A stretch of DNA of 24,173 bases from an uncultured Oscillibacter sp. (lineage in GTDB: Bacteria > Bacillota > Clostridia > Oscillospirales > Oscillospiraceae). The number at the start of each line of letters is the position of its first letter. Position 1 is the stretch's first letter. This document shows, piece after piece, positions 14,546 through 22,911 of the stretch. Position numbers and translations under genes: made by a program. The DNA is taken from assembly GCA_910585165.1 (NCBI GenBank), contig CAJUBX010000028.1, positions 1 through 24,173 on the forward strand, given 5' to 3'. The notes under the pieces are model-generated. The model saw only the letters and a list, made by a program, of their open reading frames with translations. It was not told where the DNA came from and did not search any database.

Positions 14546-17500
14546 ATGGTCAGAAGAGTTTACGCGGAAAAGCGTCCGGGCCTCAGCCCGGAGGCCGGGA
14601 GCCTCCTGGCGGACCTGCGGGACTTCCTGGGCATCCGGGGCGTCGCCGGCGTCCGCATCCTGCACCGCTACGATGTGGAGAACCTGGAGGACGCCGCCTT
14701 TGAGGAGGCGCGCCGCACCGTCTTTTCCGAGCCCCAGGTGGATATCGTCTGGGACGAGACGGTCCCCGTCTCCGGCGGCCGCCCCAGGTGGTCCCTGGCG
14801 GTGGAGGCCCTGCCGGGCCAGTTCGACCAGCGGGCGGACTCCGCCGCACAATGCATCCAGCTGATGACCGGCGGCGAGCGTCCCCTGGTCCGCACCGCCA
14901 CGGAGTACCTGTTTGAAAGCGCGGAGGAAGGCCCCTTCCCCTTTACGGAGGAAAACCTGGAGAAAATCCGCCGCCACCTCATCAACCCCGTGGAGAGCCG
15001 GGAGGCCTCCCTGGACAAGCCGGAGACCCTGGCGCAGGAGTACGCCGTCCCGGACCACGTGGAGACGGTGGAGGGCTTCGCCGCCATGGACGGGGCCGCC
15101 CTGGGAGCCCTGCTGGACAAGCTGGGCCTGGCCATGGACCTGGACGATTTGAAATTCCTCCAAGCATACTTCCGGGATACGGAGAAGCGGGACCCCACCA
15201 TTACGGAGGTCCGGGTGGTGGACACCTACTGGTCCGACCACTGCCGCCACACCACCTTCTCCACCCACCTGGACGGCGCGGACATTGCCGCTCCCGATGT
15301 CCGGGAGGCCTATGAACGGTATCAGGCCCTGCGGGAGGAGGTCTACGGCGAAAGGGCCAAGGACCGCCCCGAAACCCTGATGGACATTGCCACCATCGCC
15401 GCCAAGGCCCTGAAAAAGCGGGGCCTTCTGCCGGAGCTGGACGAGAGCGAGGAGATCAACGCCTGCTCCATCCACGTCCCGGCGAAGGTGGACGGCGAGG
15501 TCCAGGACTGGCTCCTCATGTTCAAGAACGAGACCCACAACCACCCGACAGAGATCGAGCCCTTCGGCGGCGCGGCCACCTGCATCGGCGGCTGCATCCG
15601 GGACCCCCTGTCCGGCCGGGCCTACGTCCACCAGGCCATGCGCCTCACCGGCTGCGGCGACCCCCGCACGCCCCTGGCCCAGACCCTCCCCGGCAAGCTC
15701 CCCCAGCGCAAGCTCTGCCAGACGGCGGCGGCGGGCTACTCCTCCTACGGAAACCAGATCGGCCTTGCCACCGGGCATGTGGCCGAGGTCTACCACCCCG
15801 GGTATGTCGCCAAGCACCTGGAAGTAGGCGCGGTGGTGGGCGCGGCCCCGGCGGAGAACGTCCGGCGGGAGCACCCCGTCCCCGGGGATATCGTCATTCT
15901 CCTGGGAGGCCGCACGGGCCGGGACGGCATCGGCGGGGCCACGGGCTCCTCCAAGAGCCACAATCAAGCGTCCCTCCAGACCATGGCCAGCGAGGTCCAG
16001 AAGGGCAACGCCCCGGAGGAGCGGAAGATCCAGCGCCTCTTCCGGGACGGGAACGTCACCCGCCTCATCAAGCGCTGCAACGATTTCGGCGCGGGCGGCG
16101 TCACCGTCGCCATCGGCGAGCTGGCGGACGGCCTGACCATCGACCTGGACGCGGTGCGCAAGAAGTACGACGGCCTGGACGGCACGGAGCTTGCCATCTC
16201 CGAGAGCCAGGAGCGCATGGCCGTCGTCGTGGCCCCGGAGGACGCGGAGGCGTTCATCGCCGCCGCAAAGGCGGAGAACCTGGAGGCATACCGGGTGGCC
16301 GCCGTCACCGGGGAACCCCGCATGGTCATGCGGTGGCAAGGGAAAACCATTGTCAATCTCAGCCGGGAGTTTCTGAACTCCAACGGCGCGGTGAAGCACG
16401 CCAGGGTTTCCGTGCCCGCCGGAAGCGGAGGGCGAAACGCCCGGAAGGCCCGGACCCTGCGGGAAACGGCCTCCAGCCTGGAATGCGCCTCCCGCCGTGG
16501 GCTGGCGGAGCGGTTTGACTCCACCATCGGCGCGGGCAGCATTACCATGCCCTTCGGCGGCAGGACCCAGCGGACCCCCGCCCAGACCATGACCGCCCTG
16601 CTCCCGGTCCTGCCGGGCCAGGAGACGGAACAGGCCAGCGTCATGTCCTGGGGCTTTGACCCGGAGGCCATGAGCGCCAATCCCTATCAGGGGGCCTATG
16701 ACGCCGTGGCGGTGTCCCTTGCCAAGCTGGTAGCCTCCGGCGCGGACTACAAGACCGCCTACCTGACCTTGCAGGAATACTTTGAAAAACTCCGCCAGGA
16801 CCCCGAGCGCTGGGGCAAGCCCTTCGCCGCCCTGCTGGGCGCCATGGACGCGCAAATGGATTTCGGCGCCGCCGCCATCGGCGGCAAGGACTCCATGTCC
16901 GGCTCCTTCCTGGACCTGGACGTACCCCCCACGCTGATTTCCTTTGCCATTGCACCCATCCGGGCCGAAGAGGTCATTACGCCGGAGTTTAAGGAGGCCG
17001 GGCATCCGGTGTACCTTTTCAGCGGCGAGACCACCGGGCGGCTTAACTTTTCCTGGGCGCAGCTCCATGACCTGGCGCAGGCCGGAAAGGTAAAAGCCGC
17101 CTGGGCCGTGGAGCACGGCGTGGCCGAGGGGATCATGAAGATGTCCTTCGGCAACCGGATCGGATTCTCCGACGAGACGGGAGAAGCCAAGCCCTTCTGC
17201 TCCATTGACACGGTCTTCCCCGGCGCGATTATCGCGGAGCTGACCGGGGAGGTCAAGGTCTATGGCTCCATTGCCCGCATCGGCGTTACCACGGCGGAGC
17301 CCGTCATTACCATTGGTAATGATCCGACTCCAATCGACGAATTGTTATCGCTGAATGAGGCCGTGCTGGAGGACGTGTACCCCAGCCGGGCCCCCGTCCC
17401 CGGCGAGGCCCCGGTTCTTCCCTGCCCCGCTTTCACCCGCCCCGCCCCCAAAATCGGCGCGGCGAAGCCAAAGGTCTTGATTCCTGTCTTCCCCGGCACC

Positions 17501-18265
17501 AACTGCGAATACGACAGCGCCCGGGCCGCCCTGCGGGCGGGACTGGAGGCGGAAATCCTGGTCGTCAACAACCAGTCCGCCGCAGACGTGACGGACTCCG
17601 CCGCCCGCTTTGCCAAGAAGCTGCGGCAGAGCCAGATTCTCTTCCTCCCCGGCGGCTTCTCCGGCGGCGACGAGCCTGACGGCTCCGGCAAGTTTATCAC
17701 CGCCTTCCTCCGGGGCCCCGAGGCCTCCGCGGCGGTGATGGACCTGCTCCAAAACCGGGACGGCCTGGCCCTGGGCATCTGCAACGGCTTCCAGGCCCTC
17801 ATCAAGCTGGGGCTGGTCCCCTTCGGCGAAATCCGGGATATGGACGAGAGCTGCCCCACCCTGAGCTTTAACGCCATCGGGCGGCACCAGTCCAAGATTG
17901 TCCAAACCCGTGTCGTCTCCAACAAATCCCCCTGGCTGGCCCGGGTAAGCCCCGGCGATGTCGTAGCCGTCCCCGTCTCCCACGGCGAGGGCCGCTTCCT
18001 CTGCAACCCGGACCTTCTCCAAAAGCTGGCGGCAAACGGCCAGATCACCACCCAGTACGCGGACCTCACCGGCGCGCCCGCCATGGACCCGGACTTCAAT
18101 CCCAACGGCTCGGCCTGGGCCGTGGAGGGAATCACCTCTCCCGACGGGCGGGTCTTTGGCAAGATGGGCCATGCCGAGCGCACCGGCCCCGGCCTCTACC
18201 GGAACGTCCCCGGCAATTACAACCTCCGTCTTTTCGAGGCCGCCAGGGACTATTTCAGCCTCTGA
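14546..18265 (+). CDS. purL: FGAM synthase, single-chain (PurL)
   Basis: A 1239-residue enzyme converting FGAR to FGAM with glutamine and ATP. All domains are in one chain, as in many Clostridia, unlike the PurS/Q/L set of Bacillus. The linker has SDHCRHTTF (230-238) and the first AIRS domain KNETHNHPTEIEPFGGA (327-343). The second AIRS-like half includes GGKDSMSGSF. The C-terminal glutaminase starts PVFPGTNCEYDSA and has the triad C1079 in GICNGFQ with H1209 and E1211 in GHAER. So this glutaminase is intact, in contrast to that of the operon's PurF. It begins directly at the purD stop codon and ends the operon. Confidence 0.96.
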   Translation: MVRRVYAEKRPGLSPEAGSLLADLRDFLGIRGVAGVRILHRYDVENLEDAAFEEARRTVFSEPQVDIVWDETVPVSGGRPRWSLAVEALPGQFDQRADSAAQCIQLMTGGERPLVRTATEYLFESAEEGPFPFTEENLEKIRRHLINPVESREASLDKPETLAQEYAVPDHVETVEGFAAMDGAALGALLDKLGLAMDLDDLKFLQAYFRDTEKRDPTITEVRVVDTYWSDHCRHTTFSTHLDGADIAAPDVREAYERYQALREEVYGERAKDRPETLMDIATIAAKALKKRGLLPELDESEEINACSIHVPAKVDGEVQDWLLMFKNETHNHPTEIEPFGGAATCIGGCIRDPLSGRAYVHQAMRLTGCGDPRTPLAQTLPGKLPQRKLCQTAAAGYSSYGNQIGLATGHVAEVYHPGYVAKHLEVGAVVGAAPAENVRREHPVPGDIVILLGGRTGRDGIGGATGSSKSHNQASLQTMASEVQKGNAPEERKIQRLFRDGNVTRLIKRCNDFGAGGVTVAIGELADGLTIDLDAVRKKYDGLDGTELAISESQERMAVVVAPEDAEAFIAAAKAENLEAYRVAAVTGEPRMVMRWQGKTIVNLSREFLNSNGAVKHARVSVPAGSGGRNARKARTLRETASSLECASRRGLAERFDSTIGAGSITMPFGGRTQRTPAQTMTALLPVLPGQETEQASVMSWGFDPEAMSANPYQGAYDAVAVSLAKLVASGADYKTAYLTLQEYFEKLRQDPERWGKPFAALLGAMDAQMDFGAAAIGGKDSMSGSFLDLDVPPTLISFAIAPIRAEEVITPEFKEAGHPVYLFSGETTGRLNFSWAQLHDLAQAGKVKAAWAVEHGVAEGIMKMSFGNRIGFSDETGEAKPFCSIDTVFPGAIIAELTGEVKVYGSIARIGVTTAEPVITIGNDPTPIDELLSLNEAVLEDVYPSRAPVPGEAPVLPCPAFTRPAPKIGAAKPKVLIPVFPGTNCEYDSARAALRAGLEAEILVVNNQSAADVTDSAARFAKKLRQSQILFLPGGFSGGDEPDGSGKFITAFLRGPEASAAVMDLLQNRDGLALGICNGFQALIKLGLVPFGEIRDMDESCPTLSFNAIGRHQSKIVQTRVVSNKSPWLARVSPGDVVAVPVSHGEGRFLCNPDLLQKLAANGQITTQYADLTGAPAMDPDFNPNGSAWAVEGITSPDGRVFGKMGHAERTGPGLYRNVPGNYNLRLFEAARDYFSL

Positions 18266-18275
18266 AAAAAGGGGC

Positions 18276-18304
18276 TTGACAAGCGCCCCCATATCCTGTA
18301 TACT
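18276..18304 (+). promoter_or_regulatory. guaB promoter
   Basis: TTGACA (18276-18281), 17 bases, TATACT (18299-18304): a nearly perfect vegetative promoter beginning ten bases after the purL stop codon. An imperfect dyad (GGGGCTT at 18271 with AAGCGCCCC to 18289) overlaps the -35 and could be a control site. I see no intrinsic terminator between purL and this promoter, so read-through from the purine operon is also possible. Confidence 0.88.
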
Positions 18305-18335
18305 GCGTAAAATTTATAGAAACGAGGTGTCTGCC

Positions 18336-19847
18336 ATGGCCTACTTTTTCCCCGAGCCCTCCCGCACCTTCAGCGAGTACCTTCTGGTTCCCGGCTACTC
18401 CTCCGCCGAGTGCATTCCCGCCAACGTGTCCCTGAAGACCCCCGTGGTGAAGTTCCGAAAGGGCGAGGAGTGCCCCCTGACCATGAACGTGCCCATGGTC
18501 TCCGCCGTGATGCAGGCCGTCTCCGGCGAGCAGATGGGCATCGGCCTTGCCAGGGAGGGCGGCATCGCTTTCATCTTCGTCTCCCAGCCTGTGGAACAGC
18601 AGGCGGGGATGGTCCGCCGGGTAAAGAACTACAAGGCGGGCTTCGTCTCCAGCGATTCCAACCTGCGGATCGGGGACACCCTGGCGGACGTGCTGGCGCT
18701 GAAAGAGCGCAGCGGCCACTCCACCATGGCCGTCACCGACGACGGCACCGGAACGGGCAGGCTCTTGGGCCTTGTCACCAGCCGGGACTACCGGGTCAGC
18801 CGCCTGGACCCCGCTACCCCCGTCACGGACTTCATGACCCCCTTTGAGCGGCTTGTCTACGCCCCCGAGGGCACCAGTTTGAAAGAGGCCAACGACATCA
18901 TCTGGGACCGCAAGCTCAACGCCCTGCCCATCGTCTCCAAGGACGGGCGGCTGGTGAGCTTCGTCTTCCGCAAGGACTACGACTCCCACAAGGGCAACCC
19001 CCTGGAGCTGCTGGACGGCCAGAAGCGCTACGTCGTGGGCGCGGGCATCAACACACGGGACTATGAGACCCGGGTCCCCGCCCTGGTGGACGCCGGGGTG
19101 GACGTGCTGGTCATCGACTCCTCCGAGGGCTATTCCGAGTGGCAGGCCCGGACCCTTGCCTGGATCCGGGAGCGCTACGGCGGCACGGTGAAGGTGGGCG
19201 CGGGCAACGTGGTGGACGGCGAGGGCTTCCGCTTCCTGGCGGACGCCGGGGCGGACTTCGTGAAAATCGGCATCGGCGGCGGCTCCATCTGCATCACCCG
19301 GGAGACCAAGGGCATCGGCCGGGGCCAGGCCACGGCGGTCATCGACGTGGCGGCGGAGCGGGACCGCTACTTTGAGGAAACCGGCGTCTACGTCCCCATC
19401 TGCGCCGACGGCGGCATCGTCCAGGATTACCACATCACCCTGGCCCTGGCCATGGGCGCGGACTTCTGCATGCTGGGCCGGTACTTCTCCCGGTTCGACG
19501 AGTCTCCCACCAGCAAGATTCTCATCGGCGGCAGCTATATGAAAGAGTACTGGGGCGAGGGCAGCGCCCGGGCCCGGAACTGGCAGCGCTACGACCTGGG
19601 CGGCGCGGCGAAGCTCTCCTTCGAGGAGGGCGTGGACTCCTACGTTCCCTACGCCGGAGCCCTGGCGGACGGCATGGCGGCGACCCTGGCGAAGATCCGC
19701 TCCACCATGTGCAACTGCGGCGCGCTGACCATCCCTGAGCTTCGGAGCAAGGCCAAGCTGACCCTGGTCAGCTCCGTCTCCATTGTGGAGGGCGGCGCTC
19801 ACGACGTGCTCCTGAAAGATTCCGCCGGGGCGGCGGGCCGGAACTGA
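18336..19847 (+). CDS. guaB: IMP dehydrogenase, Tritrichomonas-like type
   Basis: A 503-residue enzyme oxidising IMP to XMP with NAD+, the committed step to GMP. The catalytic loop is GIGGGSICITRETKGIGRG with Cys C319. The flap has R418-Y419 in NWQRYD. Two CBS domains lie between about residues 105 and 220 (LLGLVTSRDY, LNALPIVSKDG). From memory, the length and these residue numbers match Tritrichomonas foetus IMPDH (503 residues, Cys319, Arg418/Tyr419), and long stretches look alike. The flap region ARARNWQRYDLGG and the segment LGRYFSRFDESP differ from common bacterial GuaB. The reading frame is open upstream, but the ATG at 18336 follows GAGGTG and its own promoter. A terminator follows. 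Confidence 0.94.
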   Translation: MAYFFPEPSRTFSEYLLVPGYSSAECIPANVSLKTPVVKFRKGEECPLTMNVPMVSAVMQAVSGEQMGIGLAREGGIAFIFVSQPVEQQAGMVRRVKNYKAGFVSSDSNLRIGDTLADVLALKERSGHSTMAVTDDGTGTGRLLGLVTSRDYRVSRLDPATPVTDFMTPFERLVYAPEGTSLKEANDIIWDRKLNALPIVSKDGRLVSFVFRKDYDSHKGNPLELLDGQKRYVVGAGINTRDYETRVPALVDAGVDVLVIDSSEGYSEWQARTLAWIRERYGGTVKVGAGNVVDGEGFRFLADAGADFVKIGIGGGSICITRETKGIGRGQATAVIDVAAERDRYFEETGVYVPICADGGIVQDYHITLALAMGADFCMLGRYFSRFDESPTSKILIGGSYMKEYWGEGSARARNWQRYDLGGAAKLSFEEGVDSYVPYAGALADGMAATLAKIRSTMCNCGALTIPELRSKAKLTLVSSVSIVEGGAHDVLLKDSAGAAGRN

Positions 19848-19866
19848 CCCGCCCCTCCCGGGAAAA

Positions 19867-19890
19867 GCGGGCGGAAAAGCCTCCGCCCGC
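19867..19890 (+). other. Hairpin between guaB and its terminator
   Basis: GCGGGCGGA (19867-19875) pairs perfectly with TCCGCCCGC (19882-19890) around a six-base loop. A smaller hairpin TGCCCG/CGGGCA (19893-19907) follows. Neither has a T run. They may help protect the 3' end of the guaB message. Confidence 0.45.
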
Positions 19891-19914
19891 CCTGCCCGGA
19901 GCGGGCAAAACGAC

Positions 19915-19956
19915 GCGGGAGAGCCCGGTATCCGGGCCCTCCCGCACTTTTCTTTT
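19915..19956 (+). terminator. Intrinsic terminator after guaB
   Basis: A long stem GCGGGAG/CTCCCGC (19915-19921 with 19939-19945) continues as GCCCGG/CCGGGC with loop TAT, followed by ACTTTTCTTTT. The T run ends exactly where the next repeat element begins. Confidence 0.85.
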
Positions 19957-20119
19957 AGAAGCTGTATTCATAGGCGGGGGATGCTGAATTGACGAAGATT
20001 TTTCCCGCCAGGCAAGGAAATTTTCCGCGGGAATCCTGACGGATTTCAAGGGAAATTGACGCGGTATGGCGGAAAAAAGACCGTCAAGGCAGCGTCAAAC
20101 GCCTGTGAATACAGCTTCT
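19957..20119 (+). repeat. MITE-like palindromic element, copy 2
   Basis: About 163 bases with 20-base terminal inverted repeats (19957-19976 and 20100-20119) differing at one position; the ends read AGAAGCTGTATTCA. No coding sequence. The core at about 20010-20080 matches copy 3 read from the minus strand, including a 21-base identical block at 20030-20050. It inserted directly behind the guaB terminator. Confidence 0.8.
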
Positions 20120-20183
20120 TATATGGCGATCCGCCGTTTTGGCGGGCTTTCGCCCCGCGTTCATCTATCTGCACCGTCCCCGC

Positions 20184-20203
20184 CCGCCGCATGGCGGCTT
20201 TTT
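20184..20203 (+). terminator. Possible second terminator-like hairpin before the htrA 3' end
   Basis: CCGCC-GCAT-GGCGG (20184-20197) is followed by CTTTTT. It points rightward, so it would act on transcripts from guaB rather than on htrA. The rest of 20120-20286 holds another GC-rich hairpin (about 20138-20156) but no gene. I find no clear terminator for htrA on the minus strand. Confidence 0.35.
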
Positions 20204-20286
20204 CGCCTTGCCGCAGCTCTTGCCGCGAAGCCGTCCCCGGGCGCGGGAGGAGGTTTCCTGGGGGACCTTTCCCGGCCCCTATCTCA

Positions 20287-21660
20287 TCAGCGGTAGAAAT
20301 AGCGGAACAGGTCCTCAAAGGGATTGCCGTAATACCCGCCGTTTCCGCTGCTGTAGTTGTTGTTCCCGCTTTCGGGATACTGCTGGTTTTGCGTCTGCTC
20401 CTCCTTGGGTGCCGCGCCCCAGGTGATTTCCACCGTGACGGTCCCGTCGGGCCGGTAGACCTCCAGGGAGGCGGTATCTCCGGCGGAGTACTTCTTCTTC
20501 GCCAGGTTCAAATCCTCCACGGACTTGACCTCCGTGCCGTCCACCTTCGTGATAACGTCGCCCATTTTCAGCCCCGCCTTGTCGGCGGCGCTGTCCGGCT
20601 CCACATAGTTGATGAATACGCCGGACGTAACATCATAGTGGAACTGGGCCGCCGTGCCCTCGGTCAGGGTCTGGGGGGTGATGCCAAGGTACGCCCGGTT
20701 GGAAACATAGCCGTTGGTCATGATATCCTTCACCATGGAGAACACGTCGTTCATGGGGATGGCGAAGCCCAGGCCCTCCACGGTGGTGCCGTTGGAAGAC
20801 TGCGAGTACTTGGCGGAGACGATGCCCACCACCTCGCCGAACCGGTTAAAGAGCGGGCCGCCGGAGTTGCCGGGGTTGATGGAGGTGTCGGTCTGGATCA
20901 TGTTGAAGGGCGTACCGTCCACGTTGATGGCCCGGTCCACACAGGAGACCATGCCGCCGCTCATGGAGAAGGTCAGCTCTCCCAGGGGGTTGCCGATGGC
21001 CAGCACGTGATCGCCCACGTTCAGATCGCCGCTGTCCCCCAGGGTGACGGGCTGGAGGTTCTCCGCCTCCACCTTGATGACGGCGATGTCGTAGTCCTCC
21101 TCGCCGCCGATATACTGGGCGGAAAATTCGTCCCCGTTGTACATGGTGACGGTCACGGTCTCCGCCCCCTTTACCACGTGGTAATTGGTGAGGATGTAGC
21201 CGTCCTTGCTCAGCACGAAGCCGGACCCGGCGGAGGCCGTCTCCACCGGCTGGCCGTAGAAGTTATACCCGGCGGTGGCGGAGGTGCGGATGGACACCAC
21301 GCTGTTGACGTTGGCGGCGTAAACCTCCGCGTCGCTCAACGCCGTCTTCCCGTCCACCTCCCGGAGGGCCACCTGGGTGACGGGGCGGCTGGAGACGTTG
21401 ATTTCGCTCTCGTTTCCGCCGCCGTAACGGGTGGCGGCCCAGACGGCCCCGCCGCCCGCCGCGCCGCCCAGAAGGGCGCAGCTTAAGGCCAGGGCGGCGA
21501 TCTTCAAGCCAAGGCGGTTCTTTTTCACAGGCTTCACTTCCCATTCAGGCCCCTGGGGGCCGGGCTGTCCCGCCGGACGGACGGTCTCCCGCCGGTGGGA
21601 GAGCTCGCTGCCGTCCTTGCGGTAGGTGTAGTTGTACAGATTGTTCTCATCGTTATACAT
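20287..21660 (-). CDS. htrA: HtrA/DegP-type membrane-anchored serine protease
   Basis: A 457-residue protease handling misfolded proteins at the outer face of the membrane. A cytoplasmic N-terminus of about 50 residues is followed by one membrane segment (52-76). The trypsin-like domain has the full triad: H161 in TNYHVV, D191 in DYDIAVIK and S266 in GNSGGPL. One PDZ domain spans about 325-415 (YLGITPQ, FINYVEPDSAADKAGLKMGDVITKVDG). A Gln/Asn/Gly/Tyr-rich tail ends the protein. It closes with two consecutive TGA codons. GGAGG lies nine bases before the ATG. It is convergent with guaB and divergent from the Cys/His repeat gene. A TGTTA-CGA-TAACA palindrome (21708-21720) lies in its leader. Confidence 0.95.
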   Translation of the reverse strand: MYNDENNLYNYTYRKDGSELSHRRETVRPAGQPGPQGPEWEVKPVKKNRLGLKIAALALSCALLGGAAGGGAVWAATRYGGGNESEINVSSRPVTQVALREVDGKTALSDAEVYAANVNSVVSIRTSATAGYNFYGQPVETASAGSGFVLSKDGYILTNYHVVKGAETVTVTMYNGDEFSAQYIGGEEDYDIAVIKVEAENLQPVTLGDSGDLNVGDHVLAIGNPLGELTFSMSGGMVSCVDRAINVDGTPFNMIQTDTSINPGNSGGPLFNRFGEVVGIVSAKYSQSSNGTTVEGLGFAIPMNDVFSMVKDIMTNGYVSNRAYLGITPQTLTEGTAAQFHYDVTSGVFINYVEPDSAADKAGLKMGDVITKVDGTEVKSVEDLNLAKKKYSAGDTASLEVYRPDGTVTVEITWGAAPKEEQTQNQQYPESGNNNYSSGNGGYYGNPFEDLFRYFYR

Positions 21661-21707
21661 AATCGGTTTCCTCCTTCATTATGCATCCCGGTTCTTCTTT
21701 TCTGGAA

Positions 21708-21720
21708 TGTTACGATAACA
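21708..21720. promoter_or_regulatory. Palindrome upstream of htrA
   Basis: TGTTA-CGA-TAACA is a perfect inverted repeat 48 bases before the htrA start codon. It resembles the GTAAC/GTTAC repeat found after the promoter of the G5/3D gene (3480-3493). It could be a binding site for an envelope-stress regulator; no factor can be named. The htrA promoter itself is uncertain: TATACT-like -10s occur on the minus strand near 21820, but without a good -35. Confidence 0.35.
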
Positions 21721-21879
21721 GGGATTCATGTCCCGGGTGTGAACTGGGATTGTCCGGTTTTTGAACTTTGCGGAATTTCGCCGCCCGCCGGACCGTCCCC
21801 GGCTTGATGGGCTTAGTATAGGCGGAGGAACTTAAAAATTGCTGAAAGAAGTTTAAAGGATTTTTGAACGGGGAGGCCC

Positions 21880-21908
21880 TTGTCAACGGGGCTTTTCTGT
21901 GCTATCCT
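21880..21908 (+). promoter_or_regulatory. Promoter of the Cys/His repeat protein gene
   Basis: TTGTCA (21880-21885), 17 bases, TATCCT (21903-21908). The predicted leader is about 32 bases. Confidence 0.7.
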
Positions 21909-21919
21909 ATAAATAGGAT
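21904..21919 (+). promoter_or_regulatory. Perfect palindrome over the -10 and start site
   Basis: ATCCTAT-AA-ATAGGAT is a perfect 16-base inverted repeat overlapping the -10 hexamer and the predicted transcription start. This is where a repressor would block initiation. If the protein binds metal, a metal-responsive repressor is a natural guess, but no regulator gene is adjacent. Confidence 0.5.
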
Positions 21920-21945
21920 TTTTGTGCCTTAGGAGGTCGTCTGTT

Positions 21946-22617
21946 ATGAAGCTGAAAAGAAGCCTGCTCTGCGTTTTGACTCTGGCGCTGCTGACGCTGC
22001 CTGTTTCCGCCCATGGGCATCACGGCGGCGGCTGCCATGGGCGGCCTGTCCGTCCCGCCCAGCCCGCGGCGGTCACCGTCTGCAAAATAGAGGGCTGCGC
22101 CATTGCCGGGCGGCATGTCCACGGCGGCGTTACCTACTGCGGCTATGACCACGAAAGCGGCGTGTGCGACGGCAACTGCCGGGCCCTCTGCACGCTGGAG
22201 GGCTGCCCCGAAACCGGGCGGCACACCCATAACGGCGCTGCTTACTGCGGCTACCCCCATCAAAACGGATTCTGCGACGGCAACTGCCAGGCCCTCTGCC
22301 CCGTCTATAACTGCCCAATCGACGGGCGGCACGCCCACGACGGCGTCACCTACTGCGGCTATCCCCATTGCAGCGGCTTTTGCGACGGGGCCTGCCGTCC
22401 CCTGTGCGCCGCCGACGGCTGCGCCATTCAGGGACGGCACGACCACAACGGCGTCCTCTGCTGCGGCTACAGCCACCTGGACGGTTTTTGCGACGGCACC
22501 TGCCGGGCGCTGTGTTCCGTGGCGGGCTGCACGGTTCAGGGACGGCACGACCACAACGGCGCGGCCTACTGCGGGGACCGCCATTCCGGCGGCTTTTGTG
22601 AGAGCGTCTGCCACTGA
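21946..22617 (+). CDS. Secreted protein of five 36-residue Cys/His repeats
   Basis: A 223-residue protein with a signal peptide (MKLKRSLLCVLTLALLTLPV, likely cut after SA at residue 22). A short His/Cys cluster (H23, H25, H26, C30, H31) comes first. Five tandem repeats follow at 46-81, 82-117, 118-153, 154-189 and 190-223. Each repeat reads C-x4-C-x3-GRH-x-H-x-G-x3-CG-x2-H-x4-C-x3-C: five fixed Cys and three fixed His. The mature part of about 201 residues has 28 Cys and 20 His. I know no named family for it. The spacing suggests repeated metal-binding modules, or disulfides with His-bound metal or heme. AGGAGG is nine bases before the ATG; in-frame codons upstream lack a ribosome site. Confidence 0.85.
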   Translation: MKLKRSLLCVLTLALLTLPVSAHGHHGGGCHGRPVRPAQPAAVTVCKIEGCAIAGRHVHGGVTYCGYDHESGVCDGNCRALCTLEGCPETGRHTHNGAAYCGYPHQNGFCDGNCQALCPVYNCPIDGRHAHDGVTYCGYPHCSGFCDGACRPLCAADGCAIQGRHDHNGVLCCGYSHLDGFCDGTCRALCSVAGCTVQGRHDHNGAAYCGDRHSGGFCESVCH

Positions 22618-22631
22618 AATTTCTGTCTCCG

Positions 22632-22661
22632 GGGCCGCCTGCGGGCGGCCCTGTTTTTTTT
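22632..22661 (+). terminator. Intrinsic terminator after the Cys/His repeat gene
   Basis: GGGCCGCC/GGCGGCCC stem (22632-22639 with 22644-22651), loop TGCG, then TGTTTTTTTT. It starts 15 bases after the stop codon. Confidence 0.93.
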
Positions 22662-22802
22662 GCCAAAATTTTGAACGCTCCGGACTGCGCATACTCTCCG
22701 CCCTTCGGCGCACACTAGGAAGGCGCTGACGAGGCACGACGGTCTCTCCTTTCACCGTGAAAACGCGCTGGGGGGACAGGCGGCACGGCCCCTCGGCGCG
22801 TC

Positions 22803-22908
22803 AAAGCCTGCTTCGCATCCCCCTGCTCCCGTTTTGACGGCGGCTTTCCGCCCGGCCGGGCAAAAATCCCTCCGCCAATCCGCGCAGCGCCGGGATGCGA
22901 AGCGCTTT
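22803..22908. repeat. Inverted-repeat element, possibly a degenerate relative of the MITE family
   Basis: GCTTCGCATCC (22810-22820) is repeated inverted at 22893-22903, and the flanking AAAGC/GCTTT also pairs, enclosing about 106 bases. Read on the minus strand it contains GATTTTTGCCC and GGCGGAAAGCCGCC, resembling parts of copy 1 of the MITE-like family. It abuts copy 3. The stretch 22662-22802 before it holds no gene or signal I can support. Confidence 0.5.
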
Positions 22909-22911
22909 CTT

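Noticed and set aside
13709..17116. An 1135-residue open frame on the minus strand across purD and purL
   Set aside because: It is antisense to two clear enzymes. It is rich in Gly, Ala, His and Val with no domain, as expected when a GC-rich gene is read backwards, and it has no ribosome site.
18156..18335. Longer start for guaB inside purL
   Set aside because: The extension covers the purL end and the guaB promoter. The ATG at 18336 gives a normal N-terminus.
18255..19802. A 515-residue minus-strand frame opposite guaB
   Set aside because: It is antisense to a full IMP dehydrogenase and has no recognisable motif.
20056..21486. A 476-residue plus-strand frame opposite htrA
   Set aside because: It is the mirror of a protease with intact catalytic triad and PDZ domain. 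The composition is shadow-like, and it starts inside a repeat element.
22083..22617. Regular repeats at 108-base period suggesting a CRISPR or satellite array
   Set aside because: The period is exactly 36 codons, the frame is open throughout with a signal peptide, and variation is mainly in spacer residues. It is a protein repeat.
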